From: Zarea fungicola | Lineage: Eukaryota > Ascomycota > Sordariomycetes > Hypocreales > Cordycipitaceae | Length of the DNA: 62,272 bases | Assembly: GCA_900169235.1 (NCBI GenBank) | Contig: FWCC01000362.1 | Location: forward strand, 1 to 62,272 | Direction of reading: 5' to 3' | Shown: positions 11,026-22,123 of the stretch, piece by piece | Numbering within the stretch: the first letter of the stretch is position 1 | How the letters are laid out: each line of letters begins with the position of its first letter | Notes under the pieces: model-generated | What the model was told of the DNA's origin: nothing | The model's input: only the letters and a program-made list of their open reading frames with translations | Databases searched by the model: none | Position numbers and translations under genes: made by a program

Positions 11026-12845
11026 TCAATGGACGTATCGGAAACCGACAATTCGCTTCTCTGGACTTGCGCCAGCTTGCACCCCTCCAGTATCGACATC
11101 CTCCTGTTCGGCACGCTCAAGCTTCTTGTTCTCCCGGATCAGAACGAATCTCAATATCAGAGAGATGGCAGCGACCACAACACAAATAATAGTGTTTGCT
11201 GTTCCACCTGGAATATAGCGCGGGCTGGCTGATGCTGGATACATGTACGACCCATAAATGGATGCCAGATTACCCGTCATGTTGCAAATGGCAATGCATG
11301 CCGAGCGCTTGACCAATGGCCTAGGAAACGTGTTGGCGATCCAAGGCAAGATGATGGTATCTAAAAGGAAACGGTCAGAATGCCGCCGCATAGGTATAAC
11401 TCATCGTGCACTTACAGGCCGACATGGCGCCCATGGGCATCAGAAACATGGCAAAAAACCTGGGACCAACAGCAGTAGTGGCCGTGGCGATGGCGTTTCC
11501 CACCGCCGCCATGAGCATCAAACATGCGATGTGAATCGAGCGATCTTTGGTTCGTGCAGAGGTGAAAGTCACGCAAATTGTTGTAAGAAATGTTGCAAAC
11601 TGGCATTTTGTGAGCAATTCCACTTTCCGATGTACTTGGGACAGGTTTGATTCGAGTACTCACCCATACAGGAGCCGTAAGCCAGAGTGTGGTAATCTTG
11701 CCATATCCAAGAGTGTTGACAATCGCGGGGAAGAAGTACTGGAATGTCTGGCTGAGTACACTAATGTGCTGGAAAGCCACAAAAATGTAGAGACGGTAGT
11801 CGGACAGCGCGAGCTTTGCACCCGCCCAGGCGGACTGCTCAAACCGCGCATCTTCTTCGTTGATATCGGCCAGCAAGCGCCATGAGGCATATGCCTTTTC
11901 TTCTTCATCCAGCCAACTTGTCGTAGCCGGGTAGTTGGGCAGAATGTAGGCAGCACACAATGCAAAGAAGATGGTCGCGACCCCTTCCTATACCTTGTCA
12001 GCACTTGCTCCATGCAAATGTTTCCGTTTTTTTTTCGGGCATCCAGTCTCGAACTGTCCAGTCTCGAATTCTCAAATTTCACTCACAATGATAAATAACC
12101 ATCTCCAGCCGGCAATGCCCAGCCGGCCATCCAAATGACCCAGCACACTTGCCGCGATGACACCCCCAAAGATGTTTGCAATTGCGTTACCGGAATAGAA
12201 CCAAGACACACGCCGCGTCAGCTCGGCCCTGGTGTACCAGGAGCTCATCAGAAAAATAGCGCCTGGAAAAAATGGTGCCTCGACGAAGCCTAGGACGAAC
12301 CGTACAGCGATGAGGCCACCAAAGCTATGAACCGCAGCATTGCATGTCGACACAACGCCCCAGATCATCATGGCACCGCTCAAATACAGCGAAGGACGCA
12401 CCCGGGTGATCAACATGTTGGATGGCAGCTGCATGAGAAAATAGCCAACGAACAAGATGGATGTTGCGAGATTAAAGTCTGTGCCTTTCATGTGAAGGTC
12501 CTTCTCGAGGTTACCCTGCCGGGCTTGTGCCAGGTTGGATCGGTCCAGAAAGTTGAGTGCGTAGATGACGACGAGAGTGGGCAAGAGCCGAACGTCGACC
12601 TTGCGCAGTAGCTTTTCCGATTGCGCTGCATGCCATGCCTCGTCCTGCGCCTCAAAATGCTCGACAAATTGCTGCAAGGCGTTTGCCGTAGAAGTATTAG
12701 GCGCTGCTACATTCTCCTCCATTTCGGATACAGGCTTGGCTAGTTCCGTCATATCGAGGCAGTCGAGATCAACAGATGTCAGGGTGCCCTGGCGTTCGCA
12801 GGAGAGTTTTTGTGGTTTTGACAATGCGTCAAAATTGCAGCTCAT
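11026..12845 (-). CDS. MFS permease, anion:cation symporter (ACS) type
   Basis: Four exons, 12845-12087, 11987-11664, 11599-11416 and 11360-11026, give 533 residues. Introns use gtgagt, gtgagt and gtaagt donors. Twelve membrane segments are expected. The loop before TM1 (KLLRKVDVRLLPTLVVIYAL, NFLDRSNLAQAR), the FVEAPFFPGAIFLMSSWYTR segment and the C-terminal block (ANTFPRPLVKRSA, then NMTGNLASIYGSYMYP) are typical of the Dal5/Tna1-like ACS family. That family imports organic acids, vitamins or amide-type anions across the plasma membrane. Substrate unknown. The nearest regulator is the Zn2Cys6 gene that begins at 15750 on the same strand. Confidence 0.9.
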
Positions 12846-13475
12846 TCCTAAACTGAGCAGTTAGATGAAGTGAAGTTATCGAGGGAGAGCTCCGAATGAG
12901 ATCCTTTATAATATACCAGGTATGAGTGAGCTACCATACCTCTTGCTGAACGGCGGGATCATCTGCCGCGAAGAACCGTCTCACGCATCAGACAACTATG
13001 AGACTAGCGAAAGCCATATTCATATCAGGTTCCGAGAAATATGCGTCTGCTCTCCTTTCTGGGGTAAAAGCATTTGAAGATCTGGGGAAGTGGGTATAAT
13101 GGCCTTGAGGGGCAGCCATGAATCGCGTCGGGGCATTGATGCGCCGGTTCACGAGTAGCGAGCGTCCGGCACTCGTTTGCCGCCATTACTAGCCAGCCCG
13201 GTGTAGTGAATTTAAGCTAAAAAATTATTCGGTTAATTTAAAAGCGGGCATGTGAACCCGGATTATTGAGTGAAGCTGCCGGACCGAGCTTGCGGTCCTC
13301 GTGATCTCGAAACACGAGCTTCTTTTTCCGACGCGGCCACATAATCGTGGCAGGACCCTACACCGAATGAACAAAATTCAGCATGTATTTTGCATGATAT
13401 AACGAGCTTTATTCCTATTTACACCCTCAATTTCGAAATTGCGGATCCTTGCCTCACTATTTATACAGGCCACAC
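12846..13475. other. Intergenic region upstream of the ACS permease
   Basis: A 630-bp stretch that serves as promoter of the permease (minus strand) and 3' region of the regulator. I see no coding signal and no clear repeats. Confidence 0.5.
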
Positions 13476-15750
13476 TCAAAGCCAGTCGCCATCCAGCTCC
13501 GACCCAAAATGACCATTCCAGGTGCCGGCAAAGTCTCCGACATCGAGTAGTGGTATCGTGGGTACGTCGAAGAAGTCAAACTCCGTGTTTCCATGGCCAG
13601 TTAATCTACCAAGCCGATTGTATAACCCATACGCAGTTCGCCGAGTATCGTTGAAGATTTCGAGCCCAGTAGGCCCTCCGGGGTCATTTCTCGTATCCAG
13701 AATCAGCTGAATTAGGTCACTGTATTTTCGGGCACACTGCCACCGTGTAGATAGCTCCCTAAGCGTGCTCATGAGTGGCTCCAGATCGATGGGCGTGGAC
13801 CCGGAAGTGTTCTCATAGCCATTGGTCCAAATTATGATTAAACTTCGAGCAGCTACCCAAACGACAAACGCAAACATGGGACCCAGTTGATCCAGCTCGT
13901 GCGACTGAAGGGAAGAGGAGAGAGTAGCCACATCTTTAATTGCTTGACGACAACGAGCACGAGCAGAGGACGACGGTAGTAGATAGGGAGATGTCGTGGA
14001 AGGAAATGCCGCAACCGTATACATGCGTATATTAATACTGTAATCGCATGAAGAAAGTCAGCACGAATTAATACGCTCGGGCTGCCAGGCTGTAGTTCGT
14101 AACAAAGTGAAAGACCTACAGATAGAATGTACTTCGAACAATCACCCACATAGGGTCAAAGGATGCTGGTGGGTCTCGTACTGCCGACGGCAGGTTCTCA
14201 AACCAGGTTGAGATGGTTATGTCAAACCGACGAAAGCTACTTTGCCATTCCTGGCAGTATGCGCGGAGCGAATAGTCAAGCGGCTGGATCAAAAGTTGAT
14301 TGGAACGATCCAGCAGCGCCAGTGCGTCAACATAGTGATGCCACGGACTGCATTGTGGTGTGTGAGAGGGCCTCGATTGGCCCATCGGCTGGAACCACTC
14401 AACAGGCAGAGTTTGGCCCCAGTCATCTTCGCTGTCGGGATACGGCAGTCTGATGCCTTTAGTGTCCGTGCCGCCGTACTGGCCATGGGAGACACTAGAG
14501 AGCCGGTCAAGACTATATATGACCCAGAACAACCGGCGCTTCTCCTGCGTCTCAATGCACGACAGATCTAGCCCTTCATCTGGGTCCTCATTCCTGACGA
14601 GTGGCGTATTGGTTTCGACGCCGATCGCAGCAGGGCTTCTGGCTAGGCTGAGTTGTTTCGCGGCCGTGGTAAGCATGGTCATAATATTCCAGGTTCGAGG
14701 TCCTTGCCCCTGAGCTATTGCATCTATAGCCAAGAGAACAAGCGACTGGGTAGAGATAAGAGTACATGTGTCAACTGTTTTCAACAATACCTGGTCCCGC
14801 GAGGTCTTTACGTAGGCTTCACGGACTTCCGGCAGCGGATCTGGCTTCTTCCAAAAGCGAAATGCGACGACGACTATCCCATGGAGAAGAAGACGATTCT
14901 CCGGCGCAAATATGTTGCTCACGAATGTCGGTTTATAGAATAGTGGCGCCCAAGGATAGACTAGCTCAAAGAACAAATCGACAAGCTCGCGCAACACATC
15001 CTCGGGCGGTAGATCTCCTCCCAAGCGGTTGACGTCTGTAAAACTGAAGAGTGGCATTTGCTGCATCACCGCTTGGGCCGGTGTTGAGGTGAAGGACGCT
15101 GAATCAGGAATTTGCTGTGAGTGTGGCCAGATGCGATCATGGCCTTCAGTTCCACTGGTCGCCGGAACCTGCATGCCAGTTGCTGCACCCTCAGTATGGG
15201 AGCCACTGATTCCGGGCACAGTCTCTTCTTGGTGACTCTCCAAGGGCTCTGTAACGGTTGCTGCACTATTGGCATCGGCCGGCACGTTTTGGTTGTCCCC
15301 AACCTGGGTTCGAATGTGGCGGAGAACCTCCTGAACAGTGTGTCCAATTTGCCCCATGTTGTCCTCCAAGAGCGATAGGCGGTGCTCGAGAGCCTTCCCA
15401 TACCCAGGACGAAGTCCAGGCTGGCCCTTTTCACGATAAATACAAGAAACCCCTACCTCATTATTAGTGAATTATACGGTAATGTCGGTAACTGTGTAAA
15501 AGATTGCCCTTTACCCTTGCGGCGACAAGTTTCACATTGCGGGCGGCCACTATCACATCGGGATTTCTTCACTTTGCAAGTTTCACATCTGGCCCATTTA
15601 GCGTGTCAGAATTCGTCTATTTATTAAATGAAATAACGGTACACTGCCTCTCACAACTTACGCTTTGGACAAGACTCGCGCCCGCTTGCTGGGTCGCTCC
15701 AGATCACTGTTGGTAGCTGCTCCACCGTGACCATGCGCATTGTCAGACAT
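13476..15750 (-). CDS. Zn2Cys6 transcription factor (685 aa)
   Basis: Four exons, 15750-15662, 15588-15515, 15452-14120 and 14037-13476. The zinc cluster is split by introns: CETCKVKKSRC is in exon 2 and the sixth cysteine (RKG-VSC) is supplied by exon 3. Splicing therefore gives a full C-x2-C-x6-C-x6-C-x2-C-x6-C cluster near residues 31-58, followed by a basic linker and coiled-coil-like segment. The middle-homology domain follows, with a VDLFFELVYPWAPLFYKPTF start and an RLFWVIYSLDRLSS motif. It is a nuclear regulator. It lies 794 bp from the epimerase at 16544 in divergent orientation, so it may control either the ACS permease or the polyol cluster; the cluster also has its own regulator at its other end. 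Confidence 0.88.
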
Positions 15751-16543
15751 CACGTACGAAAGTGTAGCTCAGTGAAAGGAATACTACACGACAATGGTCT
15801 CATTGACATGATGAGATGAAAGAATGGCATTTGGCGGAATACCCGCGGAAAGCTCAAGCCCCATGATGGTGAAGGTCAGCCAGTTACCAGTTAGCTAACG
15901 GAGTGGCACAATAGTGTCCACTAATAAATGTTTTAGTGGCCTGAAACCAGTTCTACGAATACGCCGTGACTCGCTGTCTCCTGCACCGCTTGGCTCCAGA
16001 ACCTACCGCTGTACTCATAGAGTTTAGTTGCGTCTCGCACTGTTTGTAAAACCTGAGCCAGTCTATCTATTTGGTCTGAACCTCTCACTCTTGTGCAACA
16101 GACAATAGCAGAGTACAGCAGTGAGTCAGTTGTACTCAGTTAAAGCTAACGCGTTGGTCGCTGCTCAGCAGGACCGGCGCAATGATACAGCGGGCCATTA
16201 CCAAGCCACGCCGTAACCACCGAGTCATATCCACTGAAAAGTCAAGCTAGCCGTTGTTGGAGCGTAAATTCCGCTTCGGTGAATCTTCGTGCCGCATGGA
16301 GAATTGCTGTGTTTTATGACTGTTAAACTGGGAGGGGAGGGAGAGATCCTGGATGAACGCCGAGAACTTTGGAGCAGGCTCCATTTGTTGTGTTATGGAT
16401 ACGACTGCTCTTCTTACAGCTGAGATTATATGTAGAGCTGCCTCAGCCGTCGAATCCAAATCCAGAGAAAAAGGTAATTTTGAAACATGGTTGCTTCAAC
16501 ACTTGCTCTCGAACCGTGTTAATTCGCATTGCCTTTTCTTAAA
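15751..16543. promoter_or_regulatory. Divergent promoter region, TF / DenD-like gene
   Basis: A 793-bp region between two divergent starts. I see no coding region. A GGACCGGCG element lies near 16171. An in-frame TTG lies 15 bp upstream of the epimerase ATG but is not needed. Confidence 0.45.
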
Positions 16544-17512
16544 ATGAAGATTCTCATCACTGGCGCTGCCGGTTTCATCGGGCAGATTGTGGCCAAAGCC
16601 TTGCTGGAGGACCATGGTCATGAGCTCATCCTCACAGATGTCAACGAGCCAGCCATTCCAAGTGGTTTGAAGCACGCACACCGTGTTAAAACTCTCAAAG
16701 CCGACCTTTTAGAATCGTCCGCAAGCCTCGCTACGGCCGATCTGGATGCTGTCATCCTCCTCCATGGCGTCATGTCGTCAGCCGCAGAGGCGAACCTGGA
16801 GCTGGGATATCGTGTTAATGTGGATGCCACGGTTGCGCTTCTCAACAGTCTCCTCAAGACATGTCCAGGAGTGCGAGTCATATATGCATCAAGTGAAGCC
16901 GTCTACGGAACACCCGTCCCAGCGCATAATGTGACGGAGAGAGACGTGGCGACGCCGGAAATGTCATATGGCTGCCAGAAGCTGATATGTGAAACAATTA
17001 TAAACGACTACACGCGTCGGGGCCTGATCAATGGCTTCTCGCTTCGATTTCCCACCATCTCTGTTCGTCCGGGCGCGCCAAGCGCTGCCGTTTCGTCGTT
17101 TCTTTCGGGAATCATTCGTGAGCCTCTGAATGGACAGACGTGCCTGATTCCACTCAAGGACCGTTCCTGGCGTCATTGGATGTGCTCTCCCAAGACTTTG
17201 GTGCACAATGTTCTTGTAACTCTCACACTCGCGCGCGACTCACTCCCGCCGCATAGACGGGTAATCAACGCACCAGGGTTCGCAGTTACGATTCAGGATA
17301 TGATGGATGCACTGGAGGAGGTTGGCGGCAAGGATAAGCTGGCTTTCGTGAAAGAGGAGAAAGTCGAGTCGATGCAGCCACTGCTGTACTCTTGGGCCGA
17401 CGACTTTGATAACTCTCTAGGCTTGTCACTGGGAATGAAGCAGGATTCCTCGTTTGTGCAATCTGTTCGGGATTACGTCGACGGCCTGGAAGCAGAAAAT
17501 ATGTGCAAATAG
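16544..17512 (+). CDS. NAD-dependent epimerase/dehydrogenase, DenD-like
   Basis: Single exon, 322 residues from the ATG directly before KILITGAAGFIG. An extended SDR: N-terminal Rossmann GxxGxxG (GAAGFIG), ADL and LHGVMSSAAEANLELGYRVN segments, the YASSEAVYG strand and the catalytic YGCQK (YxxxK). The substrate-side text SLRFPTISVRPGAPSAAVSS followed by FLSGIIREPLNG resembles D-erythronate dehydrogenase (DenD) and its fungal homologues. Those oxidise four-carbon sugar acids with NAD. Whether this protein acts on an acid, a sugar or a polyol is not shown. It is the left-hand structural gene of the proposed catabolic cluster. Confidence 0.88.
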   Translation: MKILITGAAGFIGQIVAKALLEDHGHELILTDVNEPAIPSGLKHAHRVKTLKADLLESSASLATADLDAVILLHGVMSSAAEANLELGYRVNVDATVALLNSLLKTCPGVRVIYASSEAVYGTPVPAHNVTERDVATPEMSYGCQKLICETIINDYTRRGLINGFSLRFPTISVRPGAPSAAVSSFLSGIIREPLNGQTCLIPLKDRSWRHWMCSPKTLVHNVLVTLTLARDSLPPHRRVINAPGFAVTIQDMMDALEEVGGKDKLAFVKEEKVESMQPLLYSWADDFDNSLGLSLGMKQDSSFVQSVRDYVDGLEAENMCK

Positions 17513-17755
17513 ACTGTATGAGGTAGTGGGTAAAATAAATTTAATTTTCTCGAACTGTCGCGTCTTTCTTCGTTTGATACTTTTTTTCTCTCTACCTTGG
17601 GGTGCTGAGTTTGGCGCTGGGGGCTGTTATTGTATCCCGTCTTCCTACGTCCGTAATTCGGAGTAATATCACGTCAAGTGGAGAAAAAAAGTACATCAAT
17701 TTGTTTCTTTAAACAAGCGTCTATTTGCTGTATTCTAAATCTACCCTAACTCAAT

Positions 17756-18688
17756 CTATGCCTTCCCTGTTGACCCGAGCCAATCCATATTCTCCTCAAT
17801 CACTTTCTGCATCGCCATAGTCTGCTCTTCAATAACCTTCGTTAGTGGTACTTTTCCAACAAGTTTGGCTCCAACAGTGCAGTACGCCTCGGTGACCGGC
17901 CCGTTGATGTTCATTTTCGCCATTCCAGCCTCAATGCACTTTGCTATCAGTTCGCCTTGAAAGTACTTCTCATGTGCGCCGTGGAGAACAAGTCTCACTC
18001 GGTCACCAACTTGGGCGGCGATACTGTGCAGACGTGGAAAGTCTAGCTGCGGACCACGGGGTCCATATTCTCCATGTACGTTGCCGAAAGCGGGAGCAAG
18101 CCAGTCAATACCAAGTTCCACAAACTCCTCTGCCTGCTCGGGCGTCGTCAGAATCTCTTCCATCCCTTCTGTATCCTGAATTCCATCCTCGCAGCCATTA
18201 ATGCGACCAGGCTCACACTCTGTGATGATACCGCGGGCGTTGCAGTACTGGACCAGCTCGCGGCTCAATCTCATATTTTCCTCTCGCTCATAGTGGCTCA
18301 TGTCCACCATGATGCCGTCGAAGCCACCCAGATCCGCGGCCCGTCGGATGATGTCGGGTGACTGCGCATGATCCATGTGCACTCCAATTGGAACAGATGC
18401 CTTGGTCGCCGCTTCAGCAGCAGCGTGGAGTAAGAGGCCGTCAGCGTACTCGATTGACCACGGGAAAAGCTGGATCAATGCCGGTGACCGCTTGGCTTCG
18501 GCTGCGCGGACTGTCGCCACGATGGCTTCGACATTGTAGCAGCATACAGCCGCAATTCCGTATTTCCCTTTAAAGGCAGCGTCAACAATAGCCTTGGCAC
18601 GGTTGTTTTGTAGCTTGAGTGCCATGCCATTTACTCCACCAATCGTGCCGTTCGTCAATTCAGGCGCTACCTCGTGAATAGAACCCAT
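17756..18688 (-). CDS. Class II ketose aldolase-like enzyme, altered phosphate site
   Basis: Single exon, 310 residues. The zinc and catalytic residues of class II fructose/tagatose-bisphosphate aldolases are present: HMDHAQ (D106, H107), the TECEPGR/CEDG region (E157 or E159), GNVHGEYG (H205) and LVLHG (H236). Two substrate-phosphate motifs of the family are changed: HGGSG/HGASG reads HGAHE (236-240), and N-[IV]-[DN]-T-D reads NINGPV (260-265). A retro-aldol role is likely but DHAP may not be a product. It sits tail to tail with the DenD-like gene (243 bp) and begins about 470 bp from the end of the next SDR gene. Fits the polyol cluster. Confidence 0.88.
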   Translation of the reverse strand: MGSIHEVAPELTNGTIGGVNGMALKLQNNRAKAIVDAAFKGKYGIAAVCCYNVEAIVATVRAAEAKRSPALIQLFPWSIEYADGLLLHAAAEAATKASVPIGVHMDHAQSPDIIRRAADLGGFDGIMVDMSHYEREENMRLSRELVQYCNARGIITECEPGRINGCEDGIQDTEGMEEILTTPEQAEEFVELGIDWLAPAFGNVHGEYGPRGPQLDFPRLHSIAAQVGDRVRLVLHGAHEKYFQGELIAKCIEAGMAKMNINGPVTEAYCTVGAKLVGKVPLTKVIEEQTMAMQKVIEENMDWLGSTGKA

Positions 18689-19155
18689 TGTTTCAAAATA
18701 TTATGTTTGGATTTAAAAAGAAAAACACTTATGCTGGAGATTTGAAATTATGAATCTTTGTAGACTTATATGATACGAATCAGATCGGTTTTTGTACTCT
18801 ATCTGGTAGCGTCCGGCCTCGGATCGAGGACACCGGTGTAAGTCCGCCCGGACCGGATGACCAACATGCCGGGCACACACACGACCGGTGTAATAGATTT
18901 ACCGTGACTTGTGGTTCTTTTTGCTGCTTTATTGGGAATATTAAATCAGAAATGACCGTTACTTTGCTTTAGGAATATTTACTTACCGTGGACAGTCTGC
19001 TATCCCACAGAACGTAGCACGACCCATTAAATTTCACCAAGGGCCGGGCATGTGGCCAGGAATGAATTGCTTAAACTTCTTGGGCTTTTATTACACAAAC
19101 TGGCACGCACAAAGGTAAATTCAAATAATTTTATTAACTACATCAATTAATAAAT
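18689..19155. promoter_or_regulatory. Aldolase promoter with CGG-rich repeats
   Basis: A 467-bp region upstream of the aldolase. The element ACCGGTGTAA occurs twice in direct orientation (18832-18841 and 18884-18893). Between them lies AAGTCCGC (18840-18847) and a CCCGGACCGG block. CGG/CCG half-sites are the usual targets of Zn2Cys6 regulators, so this is a good candidate operator region. Confidence 0.45.
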
Positions 19156-20165
19156 TTACGGCAGTGAGTAGCCACCATCAATGACCACGTCCGACCCTGC
19201 GATTTGTTAGCTTTGGTTACCTCGGTCTGGATAGAGCAGGGCTTACCAGTCATGTAGCTGCTAGCATCGCTTGCAAGGTAGACATAGGTTCCTTTGAGCT
19301 CAGAAGCCTTGCAAAGGCGTCGTCCGGGAATCATTGAAAACCACTGGTTTCTCCATGCCTCGGGATGAACCAAAAGCACTGTTTAATAATTAGCAAAATG
19401 CCCGTGAATAGAATGGGAAGTCATATCAGCATACTATCAGTATCAATATAGCCCTAGAGTTGACTCTTGTTAGCAAATCTTTCTGCAATCTTGCATTCAG
19501 TGTCTCGGATTACTTACTGGGGAGACACAGTTAACTCTGGCAAAGTCTGTCCACTCCACAGAGAGAGACCTTGACAGATGCACCAGAGCGGCCTTGCTCG
19601 AGTTGTAAGCCGCTTGCGTCTGCGGGACATTTACAATCCTGGCGGAAATCGAAGCCGTGAAGATGATGGATCCGCGGTGGGGCTCGCTCTCGCCGCCCTG
19701 CTTCCATTGTCTTTCAAAGACACGGGCCGCAGCTTGGGCAGTCCAGAAAGCTCCGTTCACGTTGACGTCAAAAATCTCACGGAACTTGTCTTCAGGGTAG
19801 TCCTTGGCGGGGATGTGGTCTGCAATACCGGCATTGGCAACCGCAATGTCCAATCTTCCACCACCCAGCTCATTAGCGACCCGGTTGACTACATCTTCAA
19901 TTTCAGTTCGTGATGTTACATCCGCCTTGTAGGCTCTGACTGCCCGCCCATTGTTGGCTGATGAGATGCTGGCAGCGAGTTCATCAGCTTCCTGGGCTGG
20001 GGTGCTTGTGTAAGTGAAGGCAACCTTGGCGCCAGCTTCAACCAGTCCACGAACGACCTCTAGACCAATACCTCTGGAACCACCAGTGACAATTGCTGTC
20101 TTGCCCTCGAGGCTGAAGTGCGAAAGCACTGGACTGGTGGGGTTGGGGTGCGGAGCCAGGACCAT
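19156..20165 (-). CDS. Short-chain dehydrogenase/reductase, sorbose/arabinitol type
   Basis: Four exons, 20165-19518, 19453-19435 (only 19 nt), 19378-19247 and 19196-19156, give 279 residues. Classical SDR: FSLEGKTAIVTGGSRGIGLE (TGxxxGIG), NAGIADH, catalytic Ser in ITASIS and YNSSK, and, after splicing, [11 protein letters not shown] and the C-terminal SDVVIDGGYSLP. The family includes fungal sorbose reductases and D-arabinitol or xylulose reductases, which interconvert ketoses and polyols with NAD(P). A TACTCCGTA element lies 47 bp upstream of the ATG and an AAGTCCGG element about 190 bp upstream. Second cluster gene on this strand after the zinc dehydrogenase. Confidence 0.87.
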
Positions 20166-20845
20166 TTTCGAGTTTGTATCCGGGGTATGGTAAAGTTGAA
20201 ACAGGTATCAATACTCCGTATTCGGTCAAGTATGATTGAGAAGCAAGAGGATTGTTGGTAATTTATTTTTGACTAGGTTTGGCTTGAGGACGCCTCAATT
20301 ATACTCAGTCAAGGCTGCATCATTTTAGACTAGTGTGTTGATCGTCCAGCTGGACAAGTCCGGTGCCTGATTCCGTATTGCCCACCACATTTTCGGTCCA
20401 CATATTGAGTGACGGGCGACTGTCGCCCCTGGTACGGACAAATGGGGAAATCTACACAGAAAACGCCCCCGGCATGGGTTGACAGGGATCCCTTGCCTTC
20501 GCCTACCTATGGCGAAGTACGCCGTAGACGTATAGGGTATATTCCAACATGGAAGCGGTCGTCTTTTTTCTTTTGCTTAAAAATCTGGGATTTTAATAGT
20601 ATTAAATCTGATAAATTAGGATGCACATTTTATTCAACTACACTCGTGACAAGTCCACTTCCTGTCCACTTCCTGTCCACTTCCATGTACTCTGATTGGT
20701 TGAGAAGCCGCAGTTCTTACTTACAGTGGTCACATCTTGCCCATTCCCTCACAAATTCCAGCCGATTATCTTCCGGTCAATGCAGGATTCCAAACACTTT
20801 AATTTTAGAAAACCATGAAATTTATTTTATCAAATTTTTTCTCTA
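20166..20845. promoter_or_regulatory. SDR promoter region with palindrome and short tandem repeat
   Basis: A 680-bp region. It contains TACTCCGTA (20212-20220), AAGTCCGG (20356-20363), a perfect 7-bp inverted repeat with a 1-nt centre (GGGCGACTGTCGCCC, 20414-20428) and three copies of an 11-bp unit GTCCACTTCCT (20653-20685, the last with one change). No coding region is seen. The distal part is 3' flank of the zinc dehydrogenase. Confidence 0.45.
20653..20685. repeat. Short tandem repeat, 3 x 11 bp
   Basis: Unit GTCCACTTCCT repeated three times, the last copy ending in A. It is intergenic, about 160 bp from the 3' end of the zinc dehydrogenase. Confidence 0.7.
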
Positions 20846-22123
20846 TCAAACACCAACTCCCGAAATCATAACCTTCAATGTCGACTCTGATGCCTCCTTG
20901 ACTACTTCAAACGCCTCCAGAGACTCTTTAAATTTGTACCTGTGTGTAATAAGGGTGCTGGGCTTCACCTTGCCAGAGGCAACTAGTTCGACAGCAGCTG
21001 GGTAGCAGCCAGTCGTGTAACGGATTGAACCCTTGACATTGAGTGCCCTGATGCAAGCTGTCGTGATGGGGAATACAACATTCTAGAAGCTTGTTAGCAC
21101 ATGAATTTATATGGTGGCAGATTTGCAAGTGACCGTACCTCTTTGCCCATGCCGGCCTGAACATAAGTACCTCCCTTCTTGGCAGCAAAAATACCAGCCT
21201 GAATGCAAGGCTCGGCACCAGTACATTCGAGAACGACGTCTGCGCCCTCTTCAATTCCAAATTGCTTGAGGATCTTCTCCGCATTCTCACGGGAAGCCTC
21301 AACTGGATCCAAATTAGGGTTCAGAGATCGCTCCGAGACGTACACCCCGTCGGCTCCAAAGTTCTCTGCAAAGGCTGCTCGCGACTTTGAGATGTCGACG
21401 CCAATTACTTTCTTGGCACCATAGCCCTTGGCAACCGCCTGACAGAGAACTCCAATAGGGCCGCAGCCGAATACAAGGACCGTCTGTCCAGCACGCAGAT
21501 CAGCGACCTTGCAAATCTGGACTGCCACGGCCACAGGCTCGACAAGAGCGCCCTCTTCAGCAGTCATGTGATCAGGAATAGGATAGCAGTAATCACCAGC
21601 GACAATGTAGTATTTCTGTAGCGTCCCATCCCATGGCGGTGTGGCGGCGAAGACGGTGTCATCGCACAGGTTGTATGCTCCTGACCGACAGTGGTCGCAG
21701 CTGGAACGAGATCAGTTTTGGCATTTTTTATTTTTATTTTTTATAACTTGGGGTGATAAAATCAAGTAGACTTACCGTCTGCACGGGACACCCGGCTCAA
21801 TTGCAACCCGATCGCCCACTTTAACATTCTTGACTTTGCTTCCCACCTCGACAATTGTGCCGGCACTCTCATGACCCAAAACAATAGGGCTGTTCAAGAC
21901 AAAGTCACCAATACGGCCACGCTGCCAGTAGTGAACATCACTGCCGCAAATACCAGTCTGCTCAATATGGACGCGTACATCATACTCGTCCCGCAGCTTT
22001 GGTATTTCTCTATCCTCAAATGAGACAGACCTGATGGACTGCAGAACAAATGCTGGGTTCTAGTTTTGTCAGTATAACGCCTTCACTGAAGACGATCGTC
22101 ATCCAACTTACGATTTCTGACAT
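20846..22123 (-). CDS. Zinc-dependent polyol dehydrogenase (sorbitol/xylitol type)
   Basis: Four exons, 22123-22112 (12 nt, encoding MSEI), 22059-21776, 21700-21139 and 21082-20846, give 364 residues. Medium-chain dehydrogenase: catalytic zinc ligands in [10 protein letters not shown] and GHESAG, structural zinc cysteines in [15 protein letters not shown], the ALVEPVAVA segment and the Rossmann GCGPIG. The acidic residue in GVDISKS after the nucleotide fold predicts NAD rather than NADP. The family oxidises a secondary hydroxyl of sorbitol, xylitol or L-arabinitol to a ketose. It is transcribed divergently from the kinase, with 452 bp between starts. Likely first oxidative step of the cluster. 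Exact polyol unknown. Confidence 0.9.

Noticed and set aside
16529..16543. Upstream TTG start for the DenD-like gene
   Set aside because: Non-ATG start; the ATG at 16544 gives the standard Rossmann N-terminus.
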